A stretch of DNA of 64,000 nucleotides, from contig NZ_BMMP01000014.1 of assembly GCF_014645895.1 (NCBI RefSeq), positions 155,177-219,176 on the forward strand. The letters run 5' to 3'. Of this stretch, positions 25,181-33,687 are shown in pieces. Origin of the DNA: Streptomyces daqingensis. Lineage in GTDB: Bacteria > Actinomycetota > Actinomycetes > Streptomycetales > Streptomycetaceae. A program made the translations under genes and the position numbers. The notes below the pieces were generated by a model, which had not been told where the DNA came from, did not search any database, and saw only the letters and a list, made by a program, of their open reading frames with translations. Positions within the stretch are counted from its first letter, which is position 1; every line of letters starts with the position of its first letter.

Positions 25181-26057
25181 CCACCCGCTCGCACAACTCG
25201 TGCGTCCGCAGGGCGTCTTGAGCGGACAGCACTTCCCCTTCGCGTACCGCGTCAAGGAAGCGGAGCACGATCTGCTCGATGCCGCGCTGCCGCACGACCG
25301 GCACCCAGTCGCCCCGGCGCCGCACGCTGGGCTGCCCCTTGTGGTCGACGACGTCGGCGATGTTGCGCACCTCGCGCTTGGAGTCCTGCCCGGAGACCTC
25401 GAGGACCTCCTCCGCCGATCCCGACAGCCGGTTCATCGCGCCCACGGCGGTGAAACCGTCGCCGGAGAGCTGGAGCACCGCGTGGTGCAGCAACCCGTCC
25501 CGCACCCGCGTCCGCACGTCGACGTGGTCGACGGGGCCCGGAACGAGGAAGCGCAGCGTGTCGACGACGTGGATGAAGTCGTCGTAGACCATGCGCCGCG
25601 GCTCCTCGGGCAGGCCGAGCCGGTGCTTCTGCATGAGGATCAGGTCGCGGGGGTGTTCGAGGCACTGGGCGTACGCGGGCGCGTAGCGGCGGTTGAAGCC
25701 GACGGCGAGGCTGACGCCGCGCTCGGCGGCCAGACCGACGAGGCGTTCCGCCTCCTCCAGCCGGTACGCGAGCGGCTTGTCGACGTAGGTGGCGACGCCG
25801 GCGTCGAGCAGCCTGGAGACGATCTCGGGGTGCGCGGCGGTGGCCGCGTGCACGAAGGCGGCGTCGGGCCGCACCGCGAGCAGGGACTCCACGTCGGAGT
25901 GCCGGTGCGCGACGGGGACGCGGTAGGCGGCGCCGGCGGCTTCCAGGACGGCCGGGGTGCGGGTGACGAGATGCGGTTCGAGACCCGGCTGCGAGGCGAG
26001 CAGGGGCAGATACGCCTTCTGCGCGATGTCGCCGAGACCGATCACGCCGATCTTCAC
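25164..26057 (-). CDS. Gfo/Idh/MocA-family oxidoreductase
   Basis: A 297-residue NAD(P)-dependent oxidoreductase. The Rossmann loop is GVIGLGDIAQKAYLPLLA, followed by the YVDKPLAYRLEEAERL motif containing the conserved Lys of the EKP/DKP motif, and DDFIHVVDTLRFL of the substrate domain. A sugar, inositol or amino-sugar substrate is possible. GTG 26057 follows GAGGAG. It sits 10 nt downstream of the FAD monooxygenase, in the same direction, so the two are probably co-transcribed. Confidence 0.85.
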   Translation of the reverse strand: MKIGVIGLGDIAQKAYLPLLASQPGLEPHLVTRTPAVLEAAGAAYRVPVAHRHSDVESLLAVRPDAAFVHAATAAHPEIVSRLLDAGVATYVDKPLAYRLEEAERLVGLAAERGVSLAVGFNRRYAPAYAQCLEHPRDLILMQKHRLGLPEEPRRMVYDDFIHVVDTLRFLVPGPVDHVDVRTRVRDGLLHHAVLQLSGDGFTAVGAMNRLSGSAEEVLEVSGQDSKREVRNIADVVDHKGQPSVRRRGDWVPVVRQRGIEQIVLRFLDAVREGEVLSAQDALRTHELCERVVKSAR

Positions 26058-26067
26058 GTGGTGCTCC

Positions 26068-27294
26068 TCAGTTCGGTGGGGACGGGGCCGCCGTACTGTC
26101 GCGCTGTGAGGGGGAAGCATACGTGTGACCCGGCGGGCTCCAGTCCGCGATCCCGTCCAGGGCGCGCAGGGCGAGGTGCGGGGCGATCCGGTTGACGGCC
26201 GTCATCGCACCGTCCCGCAGCAGGCATCCCGCGCGGGACGTCACCGTGACGAGCCGGGCGACGCGGACGGAGCGCCGCACGACCTCGGTGGTGCGCGGCA
26301 GACGGTCGGCGGTGTAGGCCGCCAGCGCCTCCCCGACCCCGCTGCCGGAGAGCGCGGCGGCGTGATGCGCGAGAACGACGCCGTCCTCGACGGCCTGGTT
26401 GCCGCCCTGGCCTAGGTTGGGCGGCATGGCGTGCGCCGCGTCCCCGAGCAGCGCCACCCGCCCTCGGTGGAGGGCGGGGAGCGGCCCGGCGGCCCGGTAG
26501 ACGTCGTTGCGCAGGATCCGCTCGGCGGCGGCGGCGTCGAGGATGGCCGGCACGGGCGCGTGCCAGCCGCCGAACAGCCGCCGCAGTTCGGCGAGTTCAC
26601 CGTCGGGAGACCGCTGCCCCGGCGGCACGGTCGCCGCGGCGTAGGCGTAGACGCTGCCGTCGGCGAGCGGCTGGGTGCCCCACAGCGTGCCCCGTCCCCA
26701 CGTCTCGTGGGGCGGGTAGCCGGTATCCGGGGCGGGGACGACCATGCGCCACGCGGTGAACCCGGCGTAGCGGGGCTCCGGGCTGCCGGGGAAGAGGACG
26801 CCGCGTGCCGTGGAGTGGATGCCGTCGGCCGCGACGACCAGGTCCGCTTCCCACCGGCTCTGACCGGCGCGGACGGCTGCCGGGCGGCCGCGGTCGCCGA
26901 TGTCGTCGATCCGGCCCGCCACTCCGGTGACCACCGTCCCTTCCGGCAGTTGCGAGAGCAGCAGCGAGACGAGCGTGGCCCGGTGCACGGGGACGAGCGG
27001 ACCGCCGAACCGGCGGGACGCGGCGTCCGAGTCGGTGCGGGAGAGCCAGCGCCCCGACGGTGAGCGCAGGCCCCCCTCCTGCGTCCAGGTGCGCCGGGCG
27101 CGCAGCGTGTCGCCGAGACCCAGAGTGTCCAGCGCGCGGAGGGAGTTGGGCGTCAGACCGAGGCCCGCTCCCACCGCCTCGACGCTCGGGGCGCGTTCGA
27201 GCACCGTGACGCACCACCCCCGCCGGTGCAAGGCGAGTGCGGCGGTGAGACCGCCGATTCCGGCACCGACGACGAGCGCACTGGGCTGGGACAT
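26068..27294 (-). CDS. FAD-dependent monooxygenase (salicylate hydroxylase type)
   Basis: This 408-residue class A flavoprotein hydroxylase opens with the FAD dinucleotide-binding motif VVGAGIGGLTAALALHRRG, and has the GD motif GDAAHAMPPNLGQGGNQAVEDG split here into two short pieces (GDAAHAM and GQGGNQAVED). The NAD(P)H/FAD motif is VVAADGIHSTARG. Members hydroxylate aromatic substrates. It is divergent from a TetR gene with a 30-bp palindrome between the two, so it is probably repressed by that protein. It is 10 nt upstream of a Gfo/Idh gene. Confidence 0.88.
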   Translation of the reverse strand: MSQPSALVVGAGIGGLTAALALHRRGWCVTVLERAPSVEAVGAGLGLTPNSLRALDTLGLGDTLRARRTWTQEGGLRSPSGRWLSRTDSDAASRRFGGPLVPVHRATLVSLLLSQLPEGTVVTGVAGRIDDIGDRGRPAAVRAGQSRWEADLVVAADGIHSTARGVLFPGSPEPRYAGFTAWRMVVPAPDTGYPPHETWGRGTLWGTQPLADGSVYAYAAATVPPGQRSPDGELAELRRLFGGWHAPVPAILDAAAAERILRNDVYRAAGPLPALHRGRVALLGDAAHAMPPNLGQGGNQAVEDGVVLAHHAAALSGSGVGEALAAYTADRLPRTTEVVRRSVRVARLVTVTSRAGCLLRDGAMTAVNRIAPHLALRALDGIADWSPPGHTYASPSQRDSTAAPSPPN

Positions 27295-27356
27295 GGCGGG
27301 CTCCTCAACGCGTGGACCGAACAGCGGTCTCGGTGGCGGTACAGGTCGCACCGTCC

Positions 27357-27386
27357 ACTACAGTCGTAGTTTACTACGGCTGTAGT
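27357..27386. promoter_or_regulatory. 30-bp near-perfect palindrome, TetR operator
   Basis: Two 14-bp inverted repeats, ACTACAGTCGTAGT (27357-27370) and ACTACGGCTGTAGT (27373-27386), are separated by TT. Each half is itself a palindrome (ACTAC..GTAGT) and together they form a 30-bp palindrome with one mismatched pair outside the centre. It lies between a monooxygenase and a TetR gene and fits binding by two TetR dimers. The TetR -10 element (TAGATT, 27417) is 30 bp away. Confidence 0.75.
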
Positions 27387-27428
27387 TCCCCGCTCCGCAG
27401 TGCCCGCCTCCCCACGTAGATTGCTGCC

Positions 27429-28022
27429 ATGCGCACCTCCCCTCCCCCGCGGCCCACCGCACGCGCCGAGTTGATCGCCGACGCGGCCATCGGCCTGCTC
27501 GCCCGGCGCGGGCTGCGGGGTCTCACCCACCGCGCCGTGGACGAGGCGGCCGGGCTGCCGCAGGGGTCGACGTCGAACCACGCCCGGACGCGAGCGGCCC
27601 TGCTGGAGGCGACGGTGCGGCGGCTCGCCGTCCGGGAGGCGCAGGTCGTCTCCATGGACGAGCTGCCCCGCGGGGAAGGACCCGAGGAGCTGGCGGACGG
27701 TCTGTCCCTCGCCATGCACCGCTACCTCACCGACGACCCCGACCTGCTCGTCGCCCGCTACGAGCTGGCGCTGGAGATCACCCGCAGGCCCGAGCTGCGG
27801 GAGATGTACGTGCGCACGGGCACCACCGCGTTCCGGGAGCCGCTGGAGGCGATGCTGCGGCGTGCCGGCTCCCCCGACCCCGAGAGGCACACGCTCTCCC
27901 TGGTGTCGTGGTGCGACGGCATGCTCTTCTCCTGCATCGCCGGCTCCTACTCCTCGCACACTCCCGGGAGGGACGAACTGCGCCGCGGACTGCTGGAGTT
28001 GCTGCGGGGGATGCTCGGGTGA
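27429..28022 (+). CDS. TetR-family transcriptional regulator
   Basis: A 197-residue protein. The helix-turn-helix at residues 11-58 reads LIADAAIGLLARRGLRGLTH then VDEAAGLPQGSTSNHARTR, placing it in the TetR group with a degenerate recognition helix end (SNH). The C-terminal domain is helical. ATG 27429 follows a TAGATT -10 element by 6 nt, so it is probably leaderless. It likely represses itself and the divergent monooxygenase operon through the palindrome at 27357. Confidence 0.87.
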   Translation: MRTSPPPRPTARAELIADAAIGLLARRGLRGLTHRAVDEAAGLPQGSTSNHARTRAALLEATVRRLAVREAQVVSMDELPRGEGPEELADGLSLAMHRYLTDDPDLLVARYELALEITRRPELREMYVRTGTTAFREPLEAMLRRAGSPDPERHTLSLVSWCDGMLFSCIAGSYSSHTPGRDELRRGLLELLRGMLG

Positions 28023-28034
28023 AGCCCCCCCGGC

Positions 28035-28092
28035 CGGGCCTCAGGCTCGCGGCTCAGGTTCAGGGCTCGGGCTCAGATCTCCGGGCTCAGAG
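28035..28092 (+). repeat. Low-complexity GGCTCAG-type repeat
   Basis: Short, imperfect copies of GGCTCAG/GGCTCGG follow the TetR stop in the gap between convergent genes. It could be a drifted repeat or a recombination trace. Confidence 0.4.
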
Positions 28093-28105
28093 TGAGGACC
28101 GGAGC

Positions 28106-28579
28106 TCAGCCGATCGCGAGGGTCCGCTCCAGGCGCTGGGCCGCGGCCCTGACCCCGGCCCCGTACTCGTCGTCCGCCAGCGTGCCCATCACGTCCTGAG
28201 CGCGACGCAACTCCCGGCGCGCATCGTCCAGTTCACCGAGCCTGACGTGGCCGGCGGCCAGGTTCAGATACAGCGAGGGGTACAGGCAGCTCACCGCCAG
28301 GGCGTGCTCACCCCACTGCACCTCGTCCTCCGTCAGGGCGTCCGCCGCGGCCAGCGCGCGCCGGTCCCACTCGAGTTCGGTGGCCGGGTCGTCCTGGGTG
28401 TCGGCCATGTAGTGCGCGATGGTGCACCGGTGGAAGAGGGCCTCCTCGCCGGTCTGCGACCACAGCAGCGCGAAGCGGTTCCGGGCCTCCTCCCGGTCCC
28501 CAGCCCGGTGAAGCATGATCGCCTGACCGATCCGGACCATGATCGCGTCCGGAGACGTCTCCTGCTGCGGCTCCGCCAC
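28106..28579 (-). CDS. Conserved hypothetical TPR-like protein
   Basis: A 157-residue, all-helical protein with repeated Ala/Leu-rich helix pairs (AIMLHRAGDREEARNRFALL; LYLNLAAGHVRLGELDDARR), resembling degenerate tetratricopeptide repeats. I recognise the family as conserved in streptomycetes but know no function. GTG 28579 has GGAGGA just upstream, which favours it over the longer in-frame start at 28705. No enzymatic motif is visible. TPR-like proteins usually bind partner proteins. Confidence 0.7.
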   Translation of the reverse strand: MAEPQQETSPDAIMVRIGQAIMLHRAGDREEARNRFALLWSQTGEEALFHRCTIAHYMADTQDDPATELEWDRRALAAADALTEDEVQWGEHALAVSCLYPSLYLNLAAGHVRLGELDDARRELRRAQDVMGTLADDEYGAGVRAAAQRLERTLAIG

Positions 28580-28904
28580 GGGGTTCCTCCTGCTCGCCAG
28601 CGCGTCAGGCACTGCCGCCTGCCTGTTCCGAGACGCTAGCGGCCGGTACCGACAATCGGGCTCAGGCGCTCTCGCGGCGCCCACCCACCCGCACGCACGG
28701 CGCACCCGCCCGTACCGCCCCTGGGGGGCACGAGCGGGTGCGGGGTGCGGCCGGGACGGCTGGTCCGGCTGGTCCGGCTGGGAAGCGCGATCCGCGGCTC
28801 AGGGGCACGGGCCCAGGCTCTGTCCGACGAATGGGCGCCGTCCGCGGCGGACGGCGCTCGCGGCGGGCGGTGCGTGCCGGCCGTCCCGGGCGAGGCGGGG
28901 CCGG
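28580..28904. other. Gap between TPR-like gene and ung
   Basis: A 325-nt interval without a credible gene. It holds 2.8 tandem copies of the 9-mer CGGCTGGTC (28757-28781) and an 8-bp inverted pair CGCACCCG/CGGGTGCG (about 28699-28744) with a long loop. A weak terminator for ung is possible. I see no promoter-like element. Confidence 0.45.
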
Positions 28905-29597
28905 TCAGACAGTGCCGAGGTCCGGGATGCGCCAGTCGACGGCGGTGTGGCCCTGGGCCGCGATCGCGGCGTCGATCTGGCTGAAGGGACGGGAGCCGAG
29001 GAACTTCTTCGCCGAGAGCGGCGAGGGGTGTGCACCCTGCACGACGACGTGCTTCTCCGTGTCGATCAAGGGCAGCTTTTTCTTCGCGTAGTTGCCCCAC
29101 AGCACGAAGACCGCCGGGTTCTCCCGCTCGGAGACGGCGCGGATCACCGCGTCCGTGAAGGTCTCCCAGCCCTTGTTCTTATGGGAGTTGGCCTCCCCTT
29201 CCCTGACCGTCAGCACCGCGTTCAGCAGGAGCACGCCCTGCTCGGCCCACGGCATCAGGTAGCCGTTGTCGGGGACGGGATGGCCCAGGTCCTCGCGCAG
29301 CTCCTTGTAGATGTTGCGCAGCGAGGGCGGGGTCGGGACGCCGGGCCGCACCGAGAAGCACAGGCCGTGGCCCTGCCCGTGGCCGTGGTAGGGGTCCTGG
29401 CCCAGGACGAGGACCTTCACCTCGTGGTACGGCGTCGCGTGCAGAGCGGCGAACACCTCGTCACGCGGAGGGAAGACGCGGACGCGCTCCCGCTCCTGCT
29501 CGACGAACTCGGCGAGCTCCTTGAAGTAGGGCTTCCCGGTCTCCTCGCCCAGGGCGTGCTGCCAGGACTCGGGCAGCGTGCCCAGCATGTCGCTCAA
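28905..29597 (-). CDS. ung: Uracil-DNA glycosylase (family 1)
   Basis: A 230-residue enzyme that removes uracil from DNA in base-excision repair. It has the water-activating motif LGQDPYHGHGQGHGLCFSV, with the catalytic Asp, and the C-terminal HPSPLSA loop with the active-site His. Length fits the family. TTG 29597 has GAGG 8 nt upstream; the ATG at 29588 is nine bases further in and less well placed. Streptomyces usually carry two ung genes. Confidence 0.93.
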   Translation of the reverse strand: MSDMLGTLPESWQHALGEETGKPYFKELAEFVEQERERVRVFPPRDEVFAALHATPYHEVKVLVLGQDPYHGHGQGHGLCFSVRPGVPTPPSLRNIYKELREDLGHPVPDNGYLMPWAEQGVLLLNAVLTVREGEANSHKNKGWETFTDAVIRAVSERENPAVFVLWGNYAKKKLPLIDTEKHVVVQGAHPSPLSAKKFLGSRPFSQIDAAIAAQGHTAVDWRIPDLGTV

Positions 29598-29726
29598 CTG
29601 ACTTACCTCCGCGATGCGTTCATAGCTGTCGGTGCGAGGAGAACGTACCGGCGACCGCTGACAACGCGTGAATCCCACCGCGGGAGGCGGTGCGGGGCCC
29701 GTGCTTCCGGGCCCCGCGAGCCCCGC

Positions 29727-31319
29727 TTACCAGCTCGACTTCTTCTGCAGCTCCCACAGGCGCGGCAGGGTCGAGGGGTCGAGCACCCACTCGACGCCCG
29801 AGACCTCCTTGGCCGAGGCGACGTAGACCCGGCCCTGCCACAGCGGCAGCAGCCGCGCGTCCTTCGCGATGATCTTCTGCGCGCTCGTGAAGGCGCGGCT
29901 GGCGGTCGCGCGGTTGCTCTCCTTGCGCGACGTCGGCAGCAGGTCCTCGGTGATCTCGCGGTTCTCGTACGGCGTGCCGAGTGCGTTGTTCTCGCCCACG
30001 AACGGCGCGACGTAGTTGTCGGCGTCCGGGAAGTCGGGGAACCAACCGCGGCCGAACGCCGGGTACTTGCCCTTGCTGTACCCCTCGACGAACTCCGACC
30101 AGGGGCGGCCCTTGACGGTGATGTCGAAGAGCCCGGACTTGTTCAGCTGACGCTTGATCTCGGCGAAGGTGTCGCCGGTCGTGTCGCCGTAACGGTCCGT
30201 CGTGTACCAGAGCGTCAGCCGCACTTTCTTGTTGATGCCGGCCTCGCGCAGCGTCTTCTCCGCCTCGGCCTTGCTCGGCTCCCCGTACGCGTCGTAGAAC
30301 GCGCTGGTGTGGCCGGTGATACCACCCGGGACCATCGAATACAGCGGGTCAGCGGTGCGCTTGTAGACGTTGCGCACCAGCGCCTTCCGGTCGATCAGCT
30401 CGGCGATCGCCTTCCGTACCGGCGCCTTCCCCGCGGTGGGGTCCTGGGGATTGAAGACGAGATAGCTGATCTCGGATCCGAGGATCTCGTTCAGCTCGAT
30501 GTCGTTCTTGCCGTTGGCCTTGTCCTTCTGGAATCCCGTTACCTGATCGGGCGTCAGGCCCCGGTAGGCAACGTCGATCTTCTTGCCCTTGAGAGCCTTC
30601 ACCATCTGGGAAGACTCCTTGTAGTAATTGACCGTGACGACGTCGTTCTTGACCTTCGCCGGTCCCTTGTAGTCGGCGTACTTCTCCAGCTTCGCGCTCT
30701 TGCCCTTGGTGTACGACTCAAGGGTGTAGGGGCCGGAACCCACGAGCTTGTCGCCTTTGAACAGCTTCTTCGCGGGATAGGTCTCGGGATCGACGATCGC
30801 CGTCGCCGGAGTCGCGAGGATGAACGGGAAGGTGGCGTCGGGCTTCTTCAGGTGGAAGACGACCGTGCTCTTGCCGAGGGTCTCGACGCGGTCGAGGCTG
30901 CCCATCAGACCGAGCGGACCGGACTTCGACTTGATCGCCCCGACGCGCTCCACGGAATGCTTCACGGCCTCCGCGTCCAGCGGATTCCCGTTGGAGAACT
31001 TCAGGCCCTTCTTCAGCGTGCAGCGGTAGACGCGGCTGGCGTTGTCAGTGAACCGGCACCGCTTGGCCGCGTCGGGCTCCGGCGAGGAGCTGCTGCTGGG
31101 GAAGGAGAGCAGCGTCTGGAAGGTGTTCTTGTACAGCTCCCAGGAGCCGTCCCACGCCGCGGCGGGGTCAAGGGTGCTGGGCGCGCTGGTGGTTCCCGTG
31201 ACGATCTCGCGGCGCTGCTCCTCTGCGTCGTCCCCGGGAAGCGAACTGCACCCGGCGACCAGGGACGTCGATATGACGACGGTCGCTGCGATCCTCAGAG
31301 ATCCGTTCCGGTCGGACAC
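29727..31319 (-). CDS. Extracellular solute-binding lipoprotein (SBP family 5, peptide/nickel type)
   Basis: A 530-residue lipoprotein: signal peptide with lipobox VAGC (Cys24) and the family 5 fold (LDPAAAWDGSWELYKNTFQT; KKGLKFSNGNPLDAEAVKHS; GSGPYTLESYTKG). These bind oligopeptides or similar solutes for Dpp/Opp-type importers. No permease or ATPase gene lies nearby, so it is an orphan that must serve a transporter elsewhere. GTG 31319 follows GAGGAG by 7 nt. Confidence 0.9.
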   Translation of the reverse strand: MSDRNGSLRIAATVVISTSLVAGCSSLPGDDAEEQRREIVTGTTSAPSTLDPAAAWDGSWELYKNTFQTLLSFPSSSSSPEPDAAKRCRFTDNASRVYRCTLKKGLKFSNGNPLDAEAVKHSVERVGAIKSKSGPLGLMGSLDRVETLGKSTVVFHLKKPDATFPFILATPATAIVDPETYPAKKLFKGDKLVGSGPYTLESYTKGKSAKLEKYADYKGPAKVKNDVVTVNYYKESSQMVKALKGKKIDVAYRGLTPDQVTGFQKDKANGKNDIELNEILGSEISYLVFNPQDPTAGKAPVRKAIAELIDRKALVRNVYKRTADPLYSMVPGGITGHTSAFYDAYGEPSKAEAEKTLREAGINKKVRLTLWYTTDRYGDTTGDTFAEIKRQLNKSGLFDITVKGRPWSEFVEGYSKGKYPAFGRGWFPDFPDADNYVAPFVGENNALGTPYENREITEDLLPTSRKESNRATASRAFTSAQKIIAKDARLLPLWQGRVYVASAKEVSGVEWVLDPSTLPRLWELQKKSSW

Positions 31320-31630
31320 CTACGCGCTCCTCATTCGGCGGGGCCACTGCTGCTGATGCGGTTGCATAAGGGAAAATGCCGGTCGGCCGGTCAAAGCGTT
31401 CTTTGCGTTTCTCCGCGTCGCCGTAGCGGTACGCCGACGCCATACGCGGACCCGCTGGCCGAGGGGCGAGAGAGACCTTACCTCAGCACCCGAGCTCAGA
31501 ACATGCACTGGTCAACCATTCGTCATTTGCCAAGCCCGCCCGAACCCGCTGATGACAGCGGGTGCCGGTCCGGCGACGGACCGGCACCCGAATTACCCTC
31601 CGTTCAAGGTGCCGAGCAGAGCGAATATCC
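31320..31630. other. Upstream region of the solute-binding lipoprotein
   Basis: 311 nt without a gene. The right end contains the SDR terminator (31560-31589) and an adjoining overlapping hairpin CCCGCT/AGCGGG (about 31546-31561) that shares bases with it. Promoters of the minus-strand lipoprotein gene should lie here, but no convincing -10/-35 pair was found. Confidence 0.4.
31560..31589 (-). terminator. 13-bp stem with GCGA tetraloop after the SDR operon
   Basis: GGGTGCCGGTCCG (31560-31572) pairs perfectly with CGGACCGGCACCC (31577-31589); the loop is the GNRA-type GCGA. It lies 42 nt after the stop of the SDR gene ending at 31631. Confidence 0.75.
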
Positions 31631-32401
31631 CTACTCCACACCCGCGTTGAGGGAGAGTCCGCCGTCGACGACAAGCGTCTGACCGGTGATCCAGGCGGAA
31701 TCGGGGGACGTGAGGAAGGCCGCCGCCCCGCCGATGTCCTGGGGAACGCCCAGGCGCTGCATCGGGTAGCGCGCCACCGCCTCCTGCTCGCGGCCCTCGT
31801 AGAGCGCGGCGGCGAATTTCGTCTTCACCACGGCCGGCGCGACCGCGTTCACCCGGACCCCCGGCGAGAACTCGTGCGCGAGCTGCTGCGTGAGATTGAT
31901 CATCGCGGCCTTGCTCATGCCGTACGCCCCGATGAACGGTGACGCCGACATCCCCGCGATGGAGGCGACGTTGACGACCGTGCCGCCGTTGTCGCGCTGC
32001 CAGGCGGCCCAGGTGGCCTGGGCGAAGCCCAGCGCGGAGACCACGTTGGTCTCGAACACCTTGCGCGCCACTCCGAGGTCGAGTTCCGCGATGGGCCCGA
32101 ACACGGGGTTCGTACCGGCGTTGTTGACCAGGTGGTCCACGCGCCCGTACGCCTCCATGACCTTCTCGACCGCGACGCGGCGGTGGTCCTCGTCGTGGGC
32201 CTTGCCGGCGACGTACATCGCGCACCCCGGTCCCAGCCCGTCGACCGCCTCCCTGAGGGCGTCCTCTTTCCGCCCGGTGATGCACACGCGGTGGCCGCGC
32301 GCGATCAGCGCCTGCGCGACCCCGTAGCCGATGCCCCGGCTGCCGCCGGTGACGATCGCGACCTCGCCGCTGTCCTGCCGCTCTTCGCTCTGCTCTGCCA
32401 T
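31631..32401 (-). CDS. Short-chain dehydrogenase/reductase (SDR)
   Basis: A 256-residue classical SDR. Cofactor loop VTGGSRGIGYG, NNAG motif (LVNNAGTNP), catalytic Ser region VNVASIAGMSASPF and YGMSK (Tyr/Lys), C-terminal ITGQTLVVDGG. All catalytic residues are present. It begins 17 nt after a second SDR in the same direction and is closed by a strong hairpin, so the two form an operon. The alcohol/ketone substrate is unknown. Confidence 0.9.
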   Translation of the reverse strand: MAEQSEERQDSGEVAIVTGGSRGIGYGVAQALIARGHRVCITGRKEDALREAVDGLGPGCAMYVAGKAHDEDHRRVAVEKVMEAYGRVDHLVNNAGTNPVFGPIAELDLGVARKVFETNVVSALGFAQATWAAWQRDNGGTVVNVASIAGMSASPFIGAYGMSKAAMINLTQQLAHEFSPGVRVNAVAPAVVKTKFAAALYEGREQEAVARYPMQRLGVPQDIGGAAAFLTSPDSAWITGQTLVVDGGLSLNAGVE

Positions 32402-32418
32402 GTTCCCGTGTCCTCCGG

Positions 32419-33180
32419 TCAGTTGAGCGGGCCGCCGGCCACGTACAGGACCTGGCCGGAGACGAACCCGGCGTCCTCGCCGGTGAAGAAGGCGATGGCG
32501 TTCGCGATGTCCTCCGGCCTGCCCACGCGCTGTACGGGGATCTGCGACGCGGCGGCCGCCTGGAAGTCCTCGAAGCCCATCCCGACGCGTTCAGCGGTCG
32601 CCGCCGTCATGTCGGTGACGATGAAGCCGGGGGCGACGGAGTTGGCGGTGACGCCGAACTTGCCGAGCTCCTTGGCGAGGGTCTTGGTGAAACCCTGCAT
32701 GCCGGCCTTGGCAGCCGCGTAGTTGACCTGCCCGCGGTTGCCCAGAGCGGAGGAGGACGAGAGGTTCACGACGCGCCCGAAGCCGGCGTCGACCATGTGC
32801 TTCTGGCAGGCGCGGGACATCAGGAACGCACCGCGGAGGTGGACGTTCATCACGGTGTCCCAGTCGGAGTCGCTCATCTTGAACAGCAGGTTGTCCCGGA
32901 GCACGCCCGCGTTGTTCACGAGCACGGTGGGCGGCCCCAGTTCGTCGACGACCCGCGCCACCGCCGACTCCACCTGCGCGGAGTCGGAGACGTCACAGCC
33001 GACGGCGATCGCCTTGCCGCCCCCGGAGGTGATCTTCTCTACGGTCTCCCCGCAGGCGGCCTCGTCGAGGTCGAGCACGGCGACGGCGCGGCCCTCGGCC
33101 GCGAGGCGCACCGCGGTGGCGGCGCCGATTCCCCGGGCCGCGCCGGTGACGATCGCGACGCGCTGGTCGGTGGTGGACAT
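32419..33180 (-). CDS. FabG-like 3-oxoacyl-reductase (SDR)
   Basis: A 253-residue SDR of the FabG type: VTGAARGIGAATAVRLAAEG, LVNNAGVLRDNLLFKMSDSDWD, SSSSALGNRGQVNYAAAKAG with the catalytic Ser/Tyr/Lys, and VAPGFIVTDMT. The NNAGVLRD and NYAAAKAG motifs are typical of acetoacetyl-CoA or 3-oxoacyl reductases used in polymer or fatty-acid metabolism outside the main fab cluster. GGAGAGA before ATG 33180. First gene of the two-SDR operon. Confidence 0.88.
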   Translation of the reverse strand: MSTTDQRVAIVTGAARGIGAATAVRLAAEGRAVAVLDLDEAACGETVEKITSGGGKAIAVGCDVSDSAQVESAVARVVDELGPPTVLVNNAGVLRDNLLFKMSDSDWDTVMNVHLRGAFLMSRACQKHMVDAGFGRVVNLSSSSALGNRGQVNYAAAKAGMQGFTKTLAKELGKFGVTANSVAPGFIVTDMTAATAERVGMGFEDFQAAAASQIPVQRVGRPEDIANAIAFFTGEDAGFVSGQVLYVAGGPLN

Positions 33181-33288
33181 GCTGTTCTCTCCTGCCCTCA
33201 AGTGGTGAGCAACCGCTTAGTACCTATGGCAGTCGAGACGCTATGAGTCCCGCCACCTGCTGTCAACGGGGACCCGGCCACATGGCGT

Positions 33289-33687
33289 TCACCGCACGAG
33301 CAGGTCCAGCAGCCGCTCCGCCTCCCCCTCGGGGTCGGCCGTCAGCCCGGTGTGCACCGGACCGGGCTGCACGACGGTGCTGCGCGGGGCCACCAGCCAG
33401 CGGAAGCGCCGCCCCGGCCCGTCCTCCGCCGCCTGGCCGGCCTCCTCCCCGCCGTCGCAGACGCGCTCGGCGGCGCGCAGCGCGGCCCGCACACCCGCCA
33501 CGTCGGCCTCGGGGTCCAGGGCGCGCAGCCGCTCCTCGTCCAGGTGCGTGCGGGCGAGGACCGCCGACCTGGCACGGCAGTACACGACCACGCCCGCGTT
33601 CATCGTCTCCCCGCGCTCCACGCGGGGCACGACGCGCAGCAGCGCGTACTCGAACACGTCGCGGTCCGGGGTCTCCTGGGCGTTCAC
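33289..33687 (-). CDS. DUF3037 family protein
   Basis: A 132-residue protein of the DUF3037 family: YALLRVVPRVERGETMNAGVVVY is the recognisable N-terminus, with a C-terminal Pro-rich strand segment and PGPVHTGL. Function is unknown. Its GTG start (33687) overlaps the last 4 nt (GTGA) of the HipA-like kinase gene, so the two are translationally coupled. The pair recurs in bacteria, from memory, suggesting a common complex or kinase-target system. Confidence 0.78.
   Translation of the reverse strand: MNAQETPDRDVFEYALLRVVPRVERGETMNAGVVVYCRARSAVLARTHLDEERLRALDPEADVAGVRAALRAAERVCDGGEEAGQAAEDGPGRRFRWLVAPRSTVVQPGPVHTGLTADPEGEAERLLDLLVR

Noticed and set aside
23393..25255. Minus-strand open frame (620 codons) opposite lnt
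   Set aside because: lnt has all catalytic residues; the minus frame has no recognisable domain.
28539..31682. Very long plus-strand open frame (1047 codons) across ung and the solute-binding lipoprotein
   Set aside because: Overlaps two well-supported minus-strand genes; long frames opposite high-G+C genes are expected.
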